Below are positions 44,499 to 54,325 of a DNA stretch of 64,000 bases, one piece after another. The stretch's first letter is position 1; each line of letters opens with the position of its first letter. The notes beneath the pieces are model-generated. The model did not search any database, was not told the DNA's origin, and was given only the letters and a program-made list of their open reading frames with translations. Both the position numbers and the translations under genes were made by a program. The DNA is from Cupriavidus sp. BIS7 (GTDB taxonomy: Bacteria > Pseudomonadota > Gammaproteobacteria > Burkholderiales > Burkholderiaceae), in assembly GCF_000292345.1 (NCBI RefSeq), contig NZ_ALOU01000020.1, positions 78,537-142,536 on the forward strand. Reading direction: 5' to 3'.

Positions 44499-46124
44499 AT
44501 GCTGTACACGTTTCTGAAGTCCCGGGCCACGGCCTTGGTGCCTGCCTCGGTGGCTGCCGCGCTGGTTGTCCTCGGCGCGACGCTCGGTCCCGCCGTTCCC
44601 GCGCAAGCCGCTACCGCCCTGGCGGTGCGTCCCCCGGTCTATACGGGCAACTACATCGTGCGATGGCGCGACGGGAGCCAGACCGTCAACACGCCTGCCG
44701 ACACCTTGCGCATCCGCAACGTCGAATCCAATACCGGGCTCACGCTGGCGGTCAAGCGCCCGATGGCCGGCACCCTGCAGTTGATTACCGTGAAGGACAG
44801 CCGGGGCGACGACCCCGAAACCGTAGCCAGGCGGCTGCGCGATGACCCCCGCGTGGCCGATGCGGTGCCCGACCGCTGGCTGCGCCTGCACGACACAATT
44901 CCGAACGATCCCGAATTCGCCGCCAACCAGACCTACCTGGGCCCGCCCTCGCAGGTGGTCGGCGGCGTCAATCTGCCCAAGGCGTGGGATCGCACGCGTG
45001 GCAGCAGCAACATCGTGATCGCGGTGGTCGATACCGGCTTCCTGCCCCACCCTGACCTGGCCAGCCGCATCATCCCCGGCTACAACTTCGTGTCGTCAAA
45101 CGGCGCCGCCCGCAGCGGCGATGCCACGGACACTGGCGATTTCGTGCCAAGCGGCACCACCTGCCCGGACGGCACGGCCGGTCCGCAGCCCAGCAGCTGG
45201 CACGGCACGCGCGTGGCCAGCGTACTTGGTGCGGTGACCAACAACGGGCTCGGCATTGCTGGCGTCGACTGGACGGCACGCATCCAGCCGGTACGTGTGT
45301 CGGGACAATGCGGTGCGCTGCTGTCCGACACCGTCGATGGCATGCGCTGGGCCGGTGGCCTGAGTGTGCCGAACGTAGCGAACAACCCGACCCCGGCTCG
45401 CGTGGTCAATGTCAGCCTTGGCGGCGGAACTTGCTCCAGCATCGAACAGCAGGCCGTCAACGACCTCAACGCGGCCGGCGTGATCGTGGTGGCAGCCACT
45501 GGCAACTCGGCGGGTGCCGTGGAAGCGCCCGCGGACTGCTCCGGCGTCGTTGCGGTGACCGCACATGCGAACGATGGCGAGAATGCCAGCTTTGCCAACG
45601 TCGGTCCGCAGGTCACGCTGAGCGCGCCGGGCGGCGGCTGCGGCAATTCGAAAGTGGCCACGATTCTTGGCGTGGTTACCTGTACGGCACCGGGTGGCCA
45701 GTCGTTTATCCGTACGCTATCGAACGATGGCGCGACAACCGTCGGCAACTACACGATCGTCAACTCGCAGGGCACGAGCTTTTCCACGCCCATGGTGTCA
45801 GGGGTGGTGGCACTGATGCTGTCGCTGAACGGCTCACTCACGCCGGCGCAGGTCACGACCGCGCTGAGGAATTCGGCGCGCCCGCACCCGGCTAACACGT
45901 TCTGCACGACTGGCAACAACGCTGGCTCGTGTGGCGCAGGCCTGCTCGATGCCGATGCGGCACTGACGGCGGCGGTCAATACAACCGCGGCCCCAGCCCC
46001 GGCCCCGAGTTCGGGCGGCGGTGGCGGTGGCGGCGGAGCGTTGGCACCGTGGAGCGGGGCGTTGCTGCTGATAATCGGCCTGGGAGGATTCGCGACGCGG
46101 CGCCGGACGTTGAAGCAAGCGTGA
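44499..46124 (+). CDS. secreted subtilase (S8) with GlyGly-CTERM-type tail
   Basis: The 541-residue preproprotein has a signal peptide to about residue 38 (PAVPAQA), a propeptide (about 45-140), and an S8 catalytic domain: Asp178 (VVDTGFLPHPDL), His235 (SWHGTRVAS), Ser427 (QGTSFSTPM). The C-terminus is Ser-Ser-(Gly)8, a membrane span (PWSGALLLIIGLGGFA) and TRRRTLKQA, the GlyGly-CTERM sorting pattern cut by rhombosortase. A rhombosortase gene converges on it 155 bp away. Substrate unknown. Confidence 0.9.
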   Translation: MLYTFLKSRATALVPASVAAALVVLGATLGPAVPAQAATALAVRPPVYTGNYIVRWRDGSQTVNTPADTLRIRNVESNTGLTLAVKRPMAGTLQLITVKDSRGDDPETVARRLRDDPRVADAVPDRWLRLHDTIPNDPEFAANQTYLGPPSQVVGGVNLPKAWDRTRGSSNIVIAVVDTGFLPHPDLASRIIPGYNFVSSNGAARSGDATDTGDFVPSGTTCPDGTAGPQPSSWHGTRVASVLGAVTNNGLGIAGVDWTARIQPVRVSGQCGALLSDTVDGMRWAGGLSVPNVANNPTPARVVNVSLGGGTCSSIEQQAVNDLNAAGVIVVAATGNSAGAVEAPADCSGVVAVTAHANDGENASFANVGPQVTLSAPGGGCGNSKVATILGVVTCTAPGGQSFIRTLSNDGATTVGNYTIVNSQGTSFSTPMVSGVVALMLSLNGSLTPAQVTTALRNSARPHPANTFCTTGNNAGSCGAGLLDADAALTAAVNTTAAPAPAPSSGGGGGGGGALAPWSGALLLIIGLGGFATRRRTLKQA

Positions 46125-46142
46125 GCGCATGACGAGCGCTTG

Positions 46143-46192
46143 CCCTCTCCCCCGCCCTTCTCCGGTCTTTACACCGCTCGCGGGAGAGGGGA
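46143..46192. repeat. REP-like hairpin copy D
   Basis: CCCTCTCCCCCGCCCTTCTCC on the left pairs in part with CGGGAGAGGGGAG at 46180-46192, with a longer loop than other copies. Same orientation as copy C. It lies 18 bases after the subtilase stop. Confidence 0.65.
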
Positions 46193-46225
46193 GAACGCCA
46201 CGGGCATTTCAAGAGTCGATGGTTT

Positions 46226-46269
46226 GCTCCCCTCTCCCGCTTAGCGGGAGAGGGGCCGGGGGAGAGGGT
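46226..46269. repeat. REP-like hairpin copy E
   Basis: CCCCTCTCCCGC, TTA, and GCGGGAGAGGGG form a perfect stem, followed by CCGGGGGAGAGGG. It is the inverted partner of copy D and lies ten bases from the rhombosortase stop, so the pair separates two convergent genes. Confidence 0.75.
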
Positions 46270-46278
46270 AACAGCCGC

Positions 46279-46893
46279 TCATTCCCTACCGCGCCCGCCA
46301 CGCATCGCCCACCATTCCTGCAGCAGCCAGCACCCCAATCCCGCCACGGCACCCACGGCGTGGGCGCCGCGCACCACGCCGAATCCCCACGATGGATCGA
46401 AGACCACGGCAGCCAGCCACGACTGTTCGATCCACACCTTTATCAGCACGATCATGCACGTCACCAGGCCGATCAGGCGCGACCAGCCTGGCGCCTGCAG
46501 CAACCGCAACGCGGCCCACAGTGCAAGCCCGTGCGTGGCGCCCGACAGGCCGCCGTACCACCCTACCTCCGGCATGCGCAGCAGCGCCACCTGAACGGCC
46601 AATCCGCAAATCACCAGCACGGCCAGCATCTCGCGCACGCGCGCCACGCGGCCCGCCAGCAGCAGGAGCCCTGCCGTTGCGGCCACATCGGACAGATAGT
46701 GCCTGGCGTCGAGATGGACCCACATCGCAGTAGCAAGACGCCACCACTGGCCGTCGACGCGCACCGCATCGCGCAAATAGAGGCCATGCGCATGCAGCCA
46801 CGGCACGAACGTGAACAGAGCCGCCAGCGCGGCCACGCCTGCCACGGTGGCAAGCATGGCCGGCCAGCCCGGCAACGCGCTCTCAGCCTTCAC
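46279..46893 (-). CDS. rhombosortase (rhomboid-family intramembrane protease)
   Basis: The 204-residue product has about six membrane segments and rhomboid marks: WWRLATAMWVHLDARHYLSD (His60, His65), the catalytic Ser117 in YGGLSGATHG and His178 in VRGAHAVGAVAG. The short size and motif wording fit rhombosortases, which cut GlyGly-CTERM proteins; the adjacent subtilase carries such a tail. I chose a GTG start at 46893, which overlaps the glnE stop; an ATG at 46857 is an alternative. Confidence 0.85.
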   Translation of the reverse strand: MKAESALPGWPAMLATVAGVAALAALFTFVPWLHAHGLYLRDAVRVDGQWWRLATAMWVHLDARHYLSDVAATAGLLLLAGRVARVREMLAVLVICGLAVQVALLRMPEVGWYGGLSGATHGLALWAALRLLQAPGWSRLIGLVTCMIVLIKVWIEQSWLAAVVFDPSWGFGVVRGAHAVGAVAGLGCWLLQEWWAMRGGRGRE

Positions 46894-49867
46894 CAAACAC
46901 CGCGCGCCACATCGTTCGCACCTGCGTGGCCTGCTCGCCCACGCTGTCTGGCGGCACGCGGGCCTGATCGAAACCATCGAGCCGCAGCTTGTGCTGGCGC
47001 GCGCGGAACAGCCGGTAGGCATCGCCAACGGCCTGCGCCAGTCCCGCATCGATCAGGCTCAGTTCGCCAGCCATGCGCAGCAACGCAATATTGCCGGCGT
47101 TGCGCGTCAGCTCCGGATGCGCGCCGCTGTGCAGCAGCACCAGGTATTGCACCGTGAACTCGATATCCACCATGCCGCCGCGATCGTGCTTGAGGTCGAA
47201 CAGATCGGTCGGATTCGGATGGCCCTCGGCTACCTTCGCGCGCATCTGCACGATCTCCTCGCGCAGCGCGGCTGCGTCACGCGGCTGGCGCAGGATCTCG
47301 TCGCGCAGGTCTTCGAAGCGGGCGCCGATCTGGCGATCGCCGGCACAGAAACGCGCGCGCGTCAGCGCCTGGTGCTCCCAGACCCATGCCGCGTTGTCGC
47401 CTTCGCGCAGCTGGTAGCGTCGGAACGCATCGAAGCTCGTCACCAGCAGGCCAGCCGCGCCATTGGGCCGCAGCCGCGTGTCCACGTCGAACAGCATCCC
47501 GGCAGCGGTATGGCTGGTCAGCCAGGTGATCAGCCGGCGCGCATAGGCCGCGTAGACGTCTGGCGCGCGGTCGTGATCGTCGTCGTACAGGAAGATCAGG
47601 TCCAGGTCCGACGCGTAGCCCAGTTCCTTGCCGCCCAGCCGCCCATAGGCGATGACCGCAAAATTCGGCGCGTCGCGGTGGCGCGTCGGCAGCTGGCGCC
47701 ACACGGCCTGCAGCGTGACCTCGAGCATCGCATCGGCCAGGTCGGACAGGCGGTCGGCCACCTGCTCGACGGTCAGCATGCCTTGCAGGTCCTGCAACAG
47801 GATGCGGAACGTCTCGGCATGGTGTTCGCGGCGCAGGATGTCCATCTGCGTTTCGATCTGGCCGTCGGACGCCTGCAGCCGCTCGCCGAGCCGCGCGCGG
47901 AAAGCGGGCCAGTCCGGCGCGCCGGCCAGCGCATCGGCATCGAGCAGTTCGTCGAGCAGTTGCGGATGGCGCGTCAGATAGGCTGCGGCCCAGCGCGACG
48001 CATGCAGCGTCTGCGCAACCCGATCCATCGCCTGCGGATACTCCGACAGCAACGACAGGTACGACGCACGCCGGCTGATCGCATCGAGAAAGTCCAGGAA
48101 GCGCGCGATCGTGCTGTCGGCATCGTCCTGCTTTGCCGCAAGATCCAGCGCCCGGTTGACGAGCTGGTCAAAGCGCGCGCGGCTGGTTTCCGACAACGCA
48201 CGGTAGCGCATAGACGTGGCGATTGCGCGGAGCCGGTCGTACAGGCCCGTGCAGTCGCCGAATCCGGCCGCCTGCAGGCGCTGGCATGGCGACGATTCGG
48301 GATCGGTCTCGGTGTCGTCGGGGCCGTCCTGCGTGGCGCGCGAACCCTGCTCCTCGCGCACCAGCCCGGGCCACAGGTCTTCGCACTCGGGCGCGCCCGG
48401 ATCGGTAAACGTCGCCTCGAACTGCTGCGCCACCGGGTCCATCAGCGCGCTCATCTGCGCGACAAGCGCGTCCCAGTCGGCGTGGCCCATCATCTGCGCC
48501 ACGGCCAGGCGTTCGTCATCCGAGGTTGGCAGATGATGCGTCTGGGCGTCGTCGCGATACTGCAGCCTGTGTTCCAGTTGGCGCAGGAAGCGATAGGCAT
48601 CGGCAAGCTGCAGCGCCTGTCCGGCAGGCAGCAGGTTGCGCTCCAGCGCCACGTCCAGCACTTCCAGCGTCGGCCGCACGCGCAGCGCCGGGTCCTGTCC
48701 GCCGCGAATCAGCTGGAACACCTGGGCCATGAATTCGATCTCGCGGATACCGCCGCGGCCGAGCTTGATATTGAACGAGCGCTGGTTCACGCCGTGACCC
48801 GCCAGCCCGCCGCTGCGCTTGGCCGCTTCGGCACGAATCTGCGCGTGCAGCGAGCGGATCGCCGCAATCACGCCATAGTCAAGGTAGCGTCGAAACACGA
48901 ACGGCGTGGTCAGGCGCGAGAGCAGTGCCACCGCGCGCATTGCGTGCTGCGTATCGCAGGCAGACACCACGCGGCCCTTGATCCATGCATAGCGCTCCCA
49001 TTCGCGCCCCTGCACGACGAGGTATTCCTCGAGCATGCCGAAGCTGCAGACCAGCGGCCCCGCATCGCCATTGGGACGCAGGCGCATGTCCACGCGGAAT
49101 ACGTAGCCGTCGCCGGTGACTTCGGACAACAGCGTGATCAGCCGGCGGCCAAGGCGGATGAAATATTCGTGGTTGGAAAGACTGCGCGGCCCGCCCGCCG
49201 TGTCGCCATCCTCGTCGTAGAGGAAGATCAGGTCGATGTCCGACGACACGTTCAGTTCGCGCCCGCCGAGCTTGCCCATGCCCACCACCACTAGCTCCTG
49301 CACATCGCCGGTCTGATCGCCGATGGGACGCCCATAGGTGGCGCCAAGGTCGGCGCCAAGCACACGAAGGCCGAACTGGATCGCCAGCTCGGCCAGGTCC
49401 GTCATCGCGCCGGTGATCTCGGCCAGCGTGGCCAGGCCGCGCAAGTCGCGCTCGATCACCACGCACATGACTTCGGCCCGCAGGCGGCGCAACGCCTGGG
49501 CTGCAGCGGCCTCGGCATCGGCGGACGGGGCATGCAGCGCCTGCAGCCGCGACTCCATCCACTCGCGGGTAATCGGAGCCGCCGCGGCGGCATCCACGAC
49601 GGCCGGCACGCCGGGGCGAGCTGCCAGCACACGACGCGCGTAATGCGAGTACGCGCCCGAGTACAATACGTGGCCCTCGCAATCGGCGGGGGCAAGACCC
49701 TGTGCCGTCATCGTCGCATAGGCCCCGTGGGCCATATTGCCGATCTGGCTGGCTGCGTCGGGCGATGTCATGGTCGGGGTGGTTCCCGCGCCATCTGCTG
49801 CGCGCTGCGGGCCAGTGGATGCCGGGGCGTTGCCCGCGGCGGAACTCGTCGGATCAGGGACAGTCAT
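46883..49867 (-). CDS. glnE: bifunctional glutamine synthetase adenylyltransferase/deadenylase
   Basis: GlnE adds and removes AMP on glutamine synthetase under PII control. The 994-residue protein has two nucleotidyltransferase domains: one with ELNVSSDIDLIFLYDEDGDT and one with ELGYASDLDLIFLYDDDHD, each with the GxSD/YxSD-type Asp triad, separated by the linker. Start chosen at 49867 (MTVPDPTSS). The stop overlaps the rhombosortase GTG. Divergent from yhdP with 100 bp between. Confidence 0.97.
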   Translation of the reverse strand: MTVPDPTSSAAGNAPASTGPQRAADGAGTTPTMTSPDAASQIGNMAHGAYATMTAQGLAPADCEGHVLYSGAYSHYARRVLAARPGVPAVVDAAAAAPITREWMESRLQALHAPSADAEAAAAQALRRLRAEVMCVVIERDLRGLATLAEITGAMTDLAELAIQFGLRVLGADLGATYGRPIGDQTGDVQELVVVGMGKLGGRELNVSSDIDLIFLYDEDGDTAGGPRSLSNHEYFIRLGRRLITLLSEVTGDGYVFRVDMRLRPNGDAGPLVCSFGMLEEYLVVQGREWERYAWIKGRVVSACDTQHAMRAVALLSRLTTPFVFRRYLDYGVIAAIRSLHAQIRAEAAKRSGGLAGHGVNQRSFNIKLGRGGIREIEFMAQVFQLIRGGQDPALRVRPTLEVLDVALERNLLPAGQALQLADAYRFLRQLEHRLQYRDDAQTHHLPTSDDERLAVAQMMGHADWDALVAQMSALMDPVAQQFEATFTDPGAPECEDLWPGLVREEQGSRATQDGPDDTETDPESSPCQRLQAAGFGDCTGLYDRLRAIATSMRYRALSETSRARFDQLVNRALDLAAKQDDADSTIARFLDFLDAISRRASYLSLLSEYPQAMDRVAQTLHASRWAAAYLTRHPQLLDELLDADALAGAPDWPAFRARLGERLQASDGQIETQMDILRREHHAETFRILLQDLQGMLTVEQVADRLSDLADAMLEVTLQAVWRQLPTRHRDAPNFAVIAYGRLGGKELGYASDLDLIFLYDDDHDRAPDVYAAYARRLITWLTSHTAAGMLFDVDTRLRPNGAAGLLVTSFDAFRRYQLREGDNAAWVWEHQALTRARFCAGDRQIGARFEDLRDEILRQPRDAAALREEIVQMRAKVAEGHPNPTDLFDLKHDRGGMVDIEFTVQYLVLLHSGAHPELTRNAGNIALLRMAGELSLIDAGLAQAVGDAYRLFRARQHKLRLDGFDQARVPPDSVGEQATQVRTMWRAVFGEG

Positions 49868-49967
49868 TCCATTTACTTTTGCAATTTGCAGCAAGCGCCG
49901 TCACAACACGCGGAGCGCGCGTGCGCACCACTTTGGAGAGCGGCTAGTATTGTCGGATAATCTGCCC

Positions 49968-52900
49968 ATGTCCAGCCGCCCTACCGCCCAAAACGACGGT
50001 TCTGCTTCTCCATGCGCGGGTGGCGAGGGCTCCGTTGCGGTTGCCGCCGCTTCCCCCCGGACTTCAGCGCCAGCACCCGGCCCCGGCCGCCGGGCGGGCG
50101 CGTTCGTGCGTGCCACGCTGCGCGGGCTCTGGCTTGGGCTGTGGGCCGCCGTCCGGCATCCCGTCTGGGGTCGCCTGTGGCGCATGATCGCGCGGATCGC
50201 GCTGGCGCTGCTTGCGCTGGCGATCGTAGCGGTGCTGCTGATCCGCTTCGTGCTCTGGCCGCAGGCCCATACGGCCCGCGAGTGGCTAGAACAGCAGGGC
50301 TCGGCCGCCCTTTCGGCACGATTCACCATCGGCCAGCTGGACACCTACTGGGACGGCTGGCATCCGGCGTTCCGCGCAAGCGATGTGCGCGCCGTGGACA
50401 AAGAGCAGCGCGTGCTGCTGTCGGCCGGGTCGCTCAACGGCAAGCTGTCGTGGCAGTCGGTGCCGTCACTGGCGCTGCAGTTCGCCAGCCTGACCGCCGA
50501 CCGTGCTGACGTGCTGATCCGCCGCACCGCAGAAGGCAAGCTGCTGGTGGCCGGCGTGCCCGTGGAGACGCGCAAGACCGCCGCCCAGGACGATCCGTTC
50601 CTCCACTGGCTGCTGTCCCAGGGCCGCGTGGAACTGGTCAGCGGCAACCTGCGATGGCTTGACGAGAAAGCCCGCCTGCCACAACTCGACGTGGCGGACA
50701 TCCACTTCACCGCCGAGCGCCACGGCACCGTGCACGCGGTGCGGCTGGAGGCACGCAGTGCCGCGCTGGCACCGCGCCCGCTGGTGTTCCAGGCCGACCT
50801 GCACCATGACTACCTGCACGGTGCCGGTGACTGGCAGCACTGGACCGGCCAGGCAAGCTGGGCGCTCAACCAGCTGCAATTGCCGGTGGTGCAGCGCTAT
50901 CTGGCCATTTTCAGCAATGTCGATAGCGGCGTGTTCAGCACCGACGGCACGGTCGACTTCCGTGACGGACACCTCACGCGCAGCCAGATGCGTCTGCGCG
51001 CGTCGGACGTCGATCTGCAACTGGCCGGCGCCCCCGAACGGCTCAAGCTGGCCAACGCGCAGGCGCTGCTGCTGCACAAGAGCGATCGCGCAGGCAACCA
51101 TCAGCTGACCATCGACACTCTGCTCTGGCAGGCCGAGCCGCAGGCTGGCCCGCCGTCCGCCGCCGATGCATCGTGGCGCGAAGGCATGCGCAAGGTGACG
51201 ATCGACTGGACGCGCGACAACGCAGGCCAGTTGCGCAAGTTCGCGCTGCGCGCGCCCACGTTCGATCTCAACACGCTGCGTGCGCTGGCCACGTCGATGC
51301 CGCTGGACACCGCCGTGCTGCGCCAGCTCCGCGCGCTGCAGCCAGCCGGCCATATCGACAACCTCGACGTGAAATGGTCGCGTGACCGTGCCAGCCTGCT
51401 GTCACGCAGCCCGGGCGCACAGCACTACAGTGTGCAGGGCACGCTGCGCAATGTTTCGATGAATGGCCAGCCCGCGGTGCCGGCCACGGATGCCAACGGC
51501 GTGCCACACACCGGCATACCGGGCTTCAGCCAGCTTTCGGGCACCTTCAACTTCGATGACAAGCAGGGCGTGGCGCGCGTGGAGAGCAACGGCGCGGCGC
51601 TGATCTTCCCGGGCGTTTTCGAGGACCCGCGCGTGCCGTTCGATACGCTGCAAGGCGAAGTACGCTGGACGCACGAGGGCGGCAAGCTCGTGGTGCGTAC
51701 GGAAGGCATCAAATTCGCCAACGCCGACACCGCCGGCACCGTGCGCGGCACATGGCGGCAAGGTGGCGACAGCACGGCGGGCATGGCCGATATCTCCGGC
51801 GAACTCGAACGCGCGCAGGCCAGCCGCGTGCCGCGTTATATGCCCCTTACGCTGCCTGCCACGCGCCACTACCTGTCCGGTGCGCTGGTTGGCGGTGAAG
51901 CCCATGACGTCACCTTCCTGGTCAAGGGCGACCTGACCCACTTCCCGTTCCACCCGCCATTTGCCAAGGCCGGGGACTTCCGCGTTGAAGTGCCCGTGCG
52001 CAACGTGAGCTACCAGATCGCGCCGTTCGAGCCGGGGCCGAATGGCGGCAGCGGCACGGAAAACGGCGGCACGGCTTGGCCCGACTTCACTGACATCGAA
52101 GGCCGGGTGATGTTCGAGCGCGGCAGCATGTCGTTCATGGCGAAACACGCAAACGTGAGCGGCATCCATGGCGTGACGCTGCGCGACGTGACCGGCCACA
52201 TCGACGAACTTGGCGACCACGGCCACCTGCTGGTCGACGGCAGCGCCAGCGGCCCGGTGCAGAGCTTCCTGCGCTACGTCGCCACGACCCCGGTCAAGGG
52301 CTGGACCGCCAACGTCACCGAAAATTCGCGCGCGCCCGGAAATGGCGAACTGAAGCTCAAGCTGGACCTGCCCCTCAACCACGCCGCCGGCTCGAAGGTC
52401 AACGGCGAGTTCCGGTTCCCAGGCAACGACGTATTGCTGTTCCCGGAACTGCCCACGCTCTACGGCGCCACCGGTACGGTGGCTTTCGACGAACACGGCT
52501 TCCGGCTGGACAACGTGCGCGGCCGCTTTCTCGGTGGTGAAACCCGCCTCGGCGGCGGCACGCAGACTGACGGCACTACGCGCGTGACGATCAGCGGCAC
52601 GGCCACTGCACAGGGCTTGCGAGACGCGCTCGGCACGCCGATGGCGGCGCTTGGCAGCCGCGTGGACGGTGCTGCGGCCTATAACGCCGTGGTCGGCGTG
52701 CGCGACAAGCATCTGCAGGTGGAGGTGGCATCGAACCTCAACGGCATGGCGCTGGACCTGCCCGCGCCGCTCGGCAAGACCGCCGCGCAGGACATGCCGC
52801 TGCGCTTCGACCTGCGGCCCTCCATGGTGCCGGGCCGCACGGGTCTGGACGATGTCATCGTGCAGCTTGGCAATGGCGCCACCGCGCGCTACGTGCTGCG

Positions 52901-54290
52901 CCGTGGCGGCGACGCGGTGGAAGTGGTCGCCGGCGGCATCGGGATCGGACAGCCTGCGCCGCTGCCGGCCAGTGGCGTCACTGCGGCGCTGACCGCCGAG
53001 CGGCTTGACGTCGATGCCTGGCGCGCGCTGTTCAGCACGCCAGGCGACAAGGCTGACAGCAAGGGCGGCGACAACAAGGGCGGCGACAAGCCCGCCGGCG
53101 ATGTGGACCGCTCGTCGCCATTCCTGCCCGATCGCGTGACGGTACGCGCGAAGGCGCTCGACGCATTCGGCCGCAGTCTCGACGATGTTTCGCTCGACGC
53201 CAGCCACGAACGCGGCGATGGCTGGAACATGCAACTGAACTCGCGCCAGATCACCGGCAACGGCCAGTGGCGACGCAACGCCAGCAATCCGTCCGGCTTG
53301 CTGACCGTGCGGCTGTCGCACCTGGACATTCCCGACGCCACCGACGACGGCCACATGACCGAGGCCATCACGCGCAGCGTCGAAGAAATGCCGGCGCTCG
53401 ACCTGATCGTCGACAAATTCGTGCTGCACGGCCGCGAATTCGGCAAGCTCGAAGTCAAGGCCCACACGAGCCATGACGACAACCAGCCGGTCTGGACGCT
53501 CGACAGCCTGACCATCGAACAACCTGGCGCCACGTTGACCGGCAACGGTAGCTGGCGCCTGCCGCGCCGGTTGCGCGAAGCGGCGGCACGCGGCAATGCA
53601 TCGCCCACGGAAGGCCGCCGTACGATGCTCAACTTCAAGCTGGACATCCGCAATGCCGGCAACGTGCTCGAACGCATGGGCCTGCCCCACACGCTGCGCG
53701 ACGGCAAGGGCACGTTCGAGGGCCGCATCGCATGGCGCGGCACGCCAATGTCGATCGACTACCCCACGCTGTCGGGCCGGATGTCACTGAACCTTGAAAA
53801 CGGCCAGATCCTCAGCGTCGAACCGGGCGCCGCGCGGCTGCTCGGCGTGCTGAGCCTGCAAAGCCTGCTGCGTTTCGCCACATTCGACTTCCGCTCGCTG
53901 TCCAGCCGCGGGCTTGTCTTCGACACGCTCAACGGCACCGGAACGATCGAGAATGGCGCCGGCAAGATAGAAGCGTTCAAGTTCAAGAGCAGCCAGGTCA
54001 TGGCATCGATGTCGGGGACGGCAGACCTGCTCCACGAGACGCAGGACCTGGAAGTAGCCGTGACGCCCCGCATCAATGCCACCACCACTTCGGTGGCGGC
54101 CGCGTTCATCAATCCGGTGCTTGGCATCGGCACGCTGGCCGCGCAGCTGATGTTTGCCGACGAGGTCTCCAAGGTCTTCACGCAGCACTACCGCGTGTCC
54201 GGGTCGTGGGCCGACCCCAAGGTCTCCAAAGTGGAGGACAATACGTCGCATCCGCCGATTCAGGACCGCTCCAACGTCTATCCGCGTTGA
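49968..54290 (+). CDS. yhdP: YhdP family protein (AsmA-like envelope protein)
   Basis: The 1440-residue protein has one N-terminal membrane segment (IARIALALLALAIVAVLLIRFVLW) and a long periplasmic region of repeated strands, as in AsmA-like and TamB bridges, ending with a conserved C-terminal domain (LSGRMSLNLENGQILSVEPGAARLLGVLSLQSLLR). YhdP helps move phospholipid to the outer membrane in E. coli. I chose ATG 49968 (MSSRPTAQND). A 20-residue Asp/Lys/Gly insert is visible near 53040-53100. It is followed by a nitrilase-like gene and tldD, as in many betaproteobacteria. Confidence 0.9.
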   Translation: MSSRPTAQNDGSASPCAGGEGSVAVAAASPRTSAPAPGPGRRAGAFVRATLRGLWLGLWAAVRHPVWGRLWRMIARIALALLALAIVAVLLIRFVLWPQAHTAREWLEQQGSAALSARFTIGQLDTYWDGWHPAFRASDVRAVDKEQRVLLSAGSLNGKLSWQSVPSLALQFASLTADRADVLIRRTAEGKLLVAGVPVETRKTAAQDDPFLHWLLSQGRVELVSGNLRWLDEKARLPQLDVADIHFTAERHGTVHAVRLEARSAALAPRPLVFQADLHHDYLHGAGDWQHWTGQASWALNQLQLPVVQRYLAIFSNVDSGVFSTDGTVDFRDGHLTRSQMRLRASDVDLQLAGAPERLKLANAQALLLHKSDRAGNHQLTIDTLLWQAEPQAGPPSAADASWREGMRKVTIDWTRDNAGQLRKFALRAPTFDLNTLRALATSMPLDTAVLRQLRALQPAGHIDNLDVKWSRDRASLLSRSPGAQHYSVQGTLRNVSMNGQPAVPATDANGVPHTGIPGFSQLSGTFNFDDKQGVARVESNGAALIFPGVFEDPRVPFDTLQGEVRWTHEGGKLVVRTEGIKFANADTAGTVRGTWRQGGDSTAGMADISGELERAQASRVPRYMPLTLPATRHYLSGALVGGEAHDVTFLVKGDLTHFPFHPPFAKAGDFRVEVPVRNVSYQIAPFEPGPNGGSGTENGGTAWPDFTDIEGRVMFERGSMSFMAKHANVSGIHGVTLRDVTGHIDELGDHGHLLVDGSASGPVQSFLRYVATTPVKGWTANVTENSRAPGNGELKLKLDLPLNHAAGSKVNGEFRFPGNDVLLFPELPTLYGATGTVAFDEHGFRLDNVRGRFLGGETRLGGGTQTDGTTRVTISGTATAQGLRDALGTPMAALGSRVDGAAAYNAVVGVRDKHLQVEVASNLNGMALDLPAPLGKTAAQDMPLRFDLRPSMVPGRTGLDDVIVQLGNGATARYVLRRGGDAVEVVAGGIGIGQPAPLPASGVTAALTAERLDVDAWRALFSTPGDKADSKGGDNKGGDKPAGDVDRSSPFLPDRVTVRAKALDAFGRSLDDVSLDASHERGDGWNMQLNSRQITGNGQWRRNASNPSGLLTVRLSHLDIPDATDDGHMTEAITRSVEEMPALDLIVDKFVLHGREFGKLEVKAHTSHDDNQPVWTLDSLTIEQPGATLTGNGSWRLPRRLREAAARGNASPTEGRRTMLNFKLDIRNAGNVLERMGLPHTLRDGKGTFEGRIAWRGTPMSIDYPTLSGRMSLNLENGQILSVEPGAARLLGVLSLQSLLRFATFDFRSLSSRGLVFDTLNGTGTIENGAGKIEAFKFKSSQVMASMSGTADLLHETQDLEVAVTPRINATTTSVAAAFINPVLGIGTLAAQLMFADEVSKVFTQHYRVSGSWADPKVSKVEDNTSHPPIQDRSNVYPR

Positions 54291-54325
54291 AGCGTCCCGC
54301 CCCGGTTCCAGCAAGGGAAGCCACG

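Noticed and set aside
51402..53690. 762-codon open frame antisense to yhdP
   Set aside because: Shadow of yhdP; composition is rich in Arg, His, Gln and Val with no recognisable domain and no ribosome-binding site.
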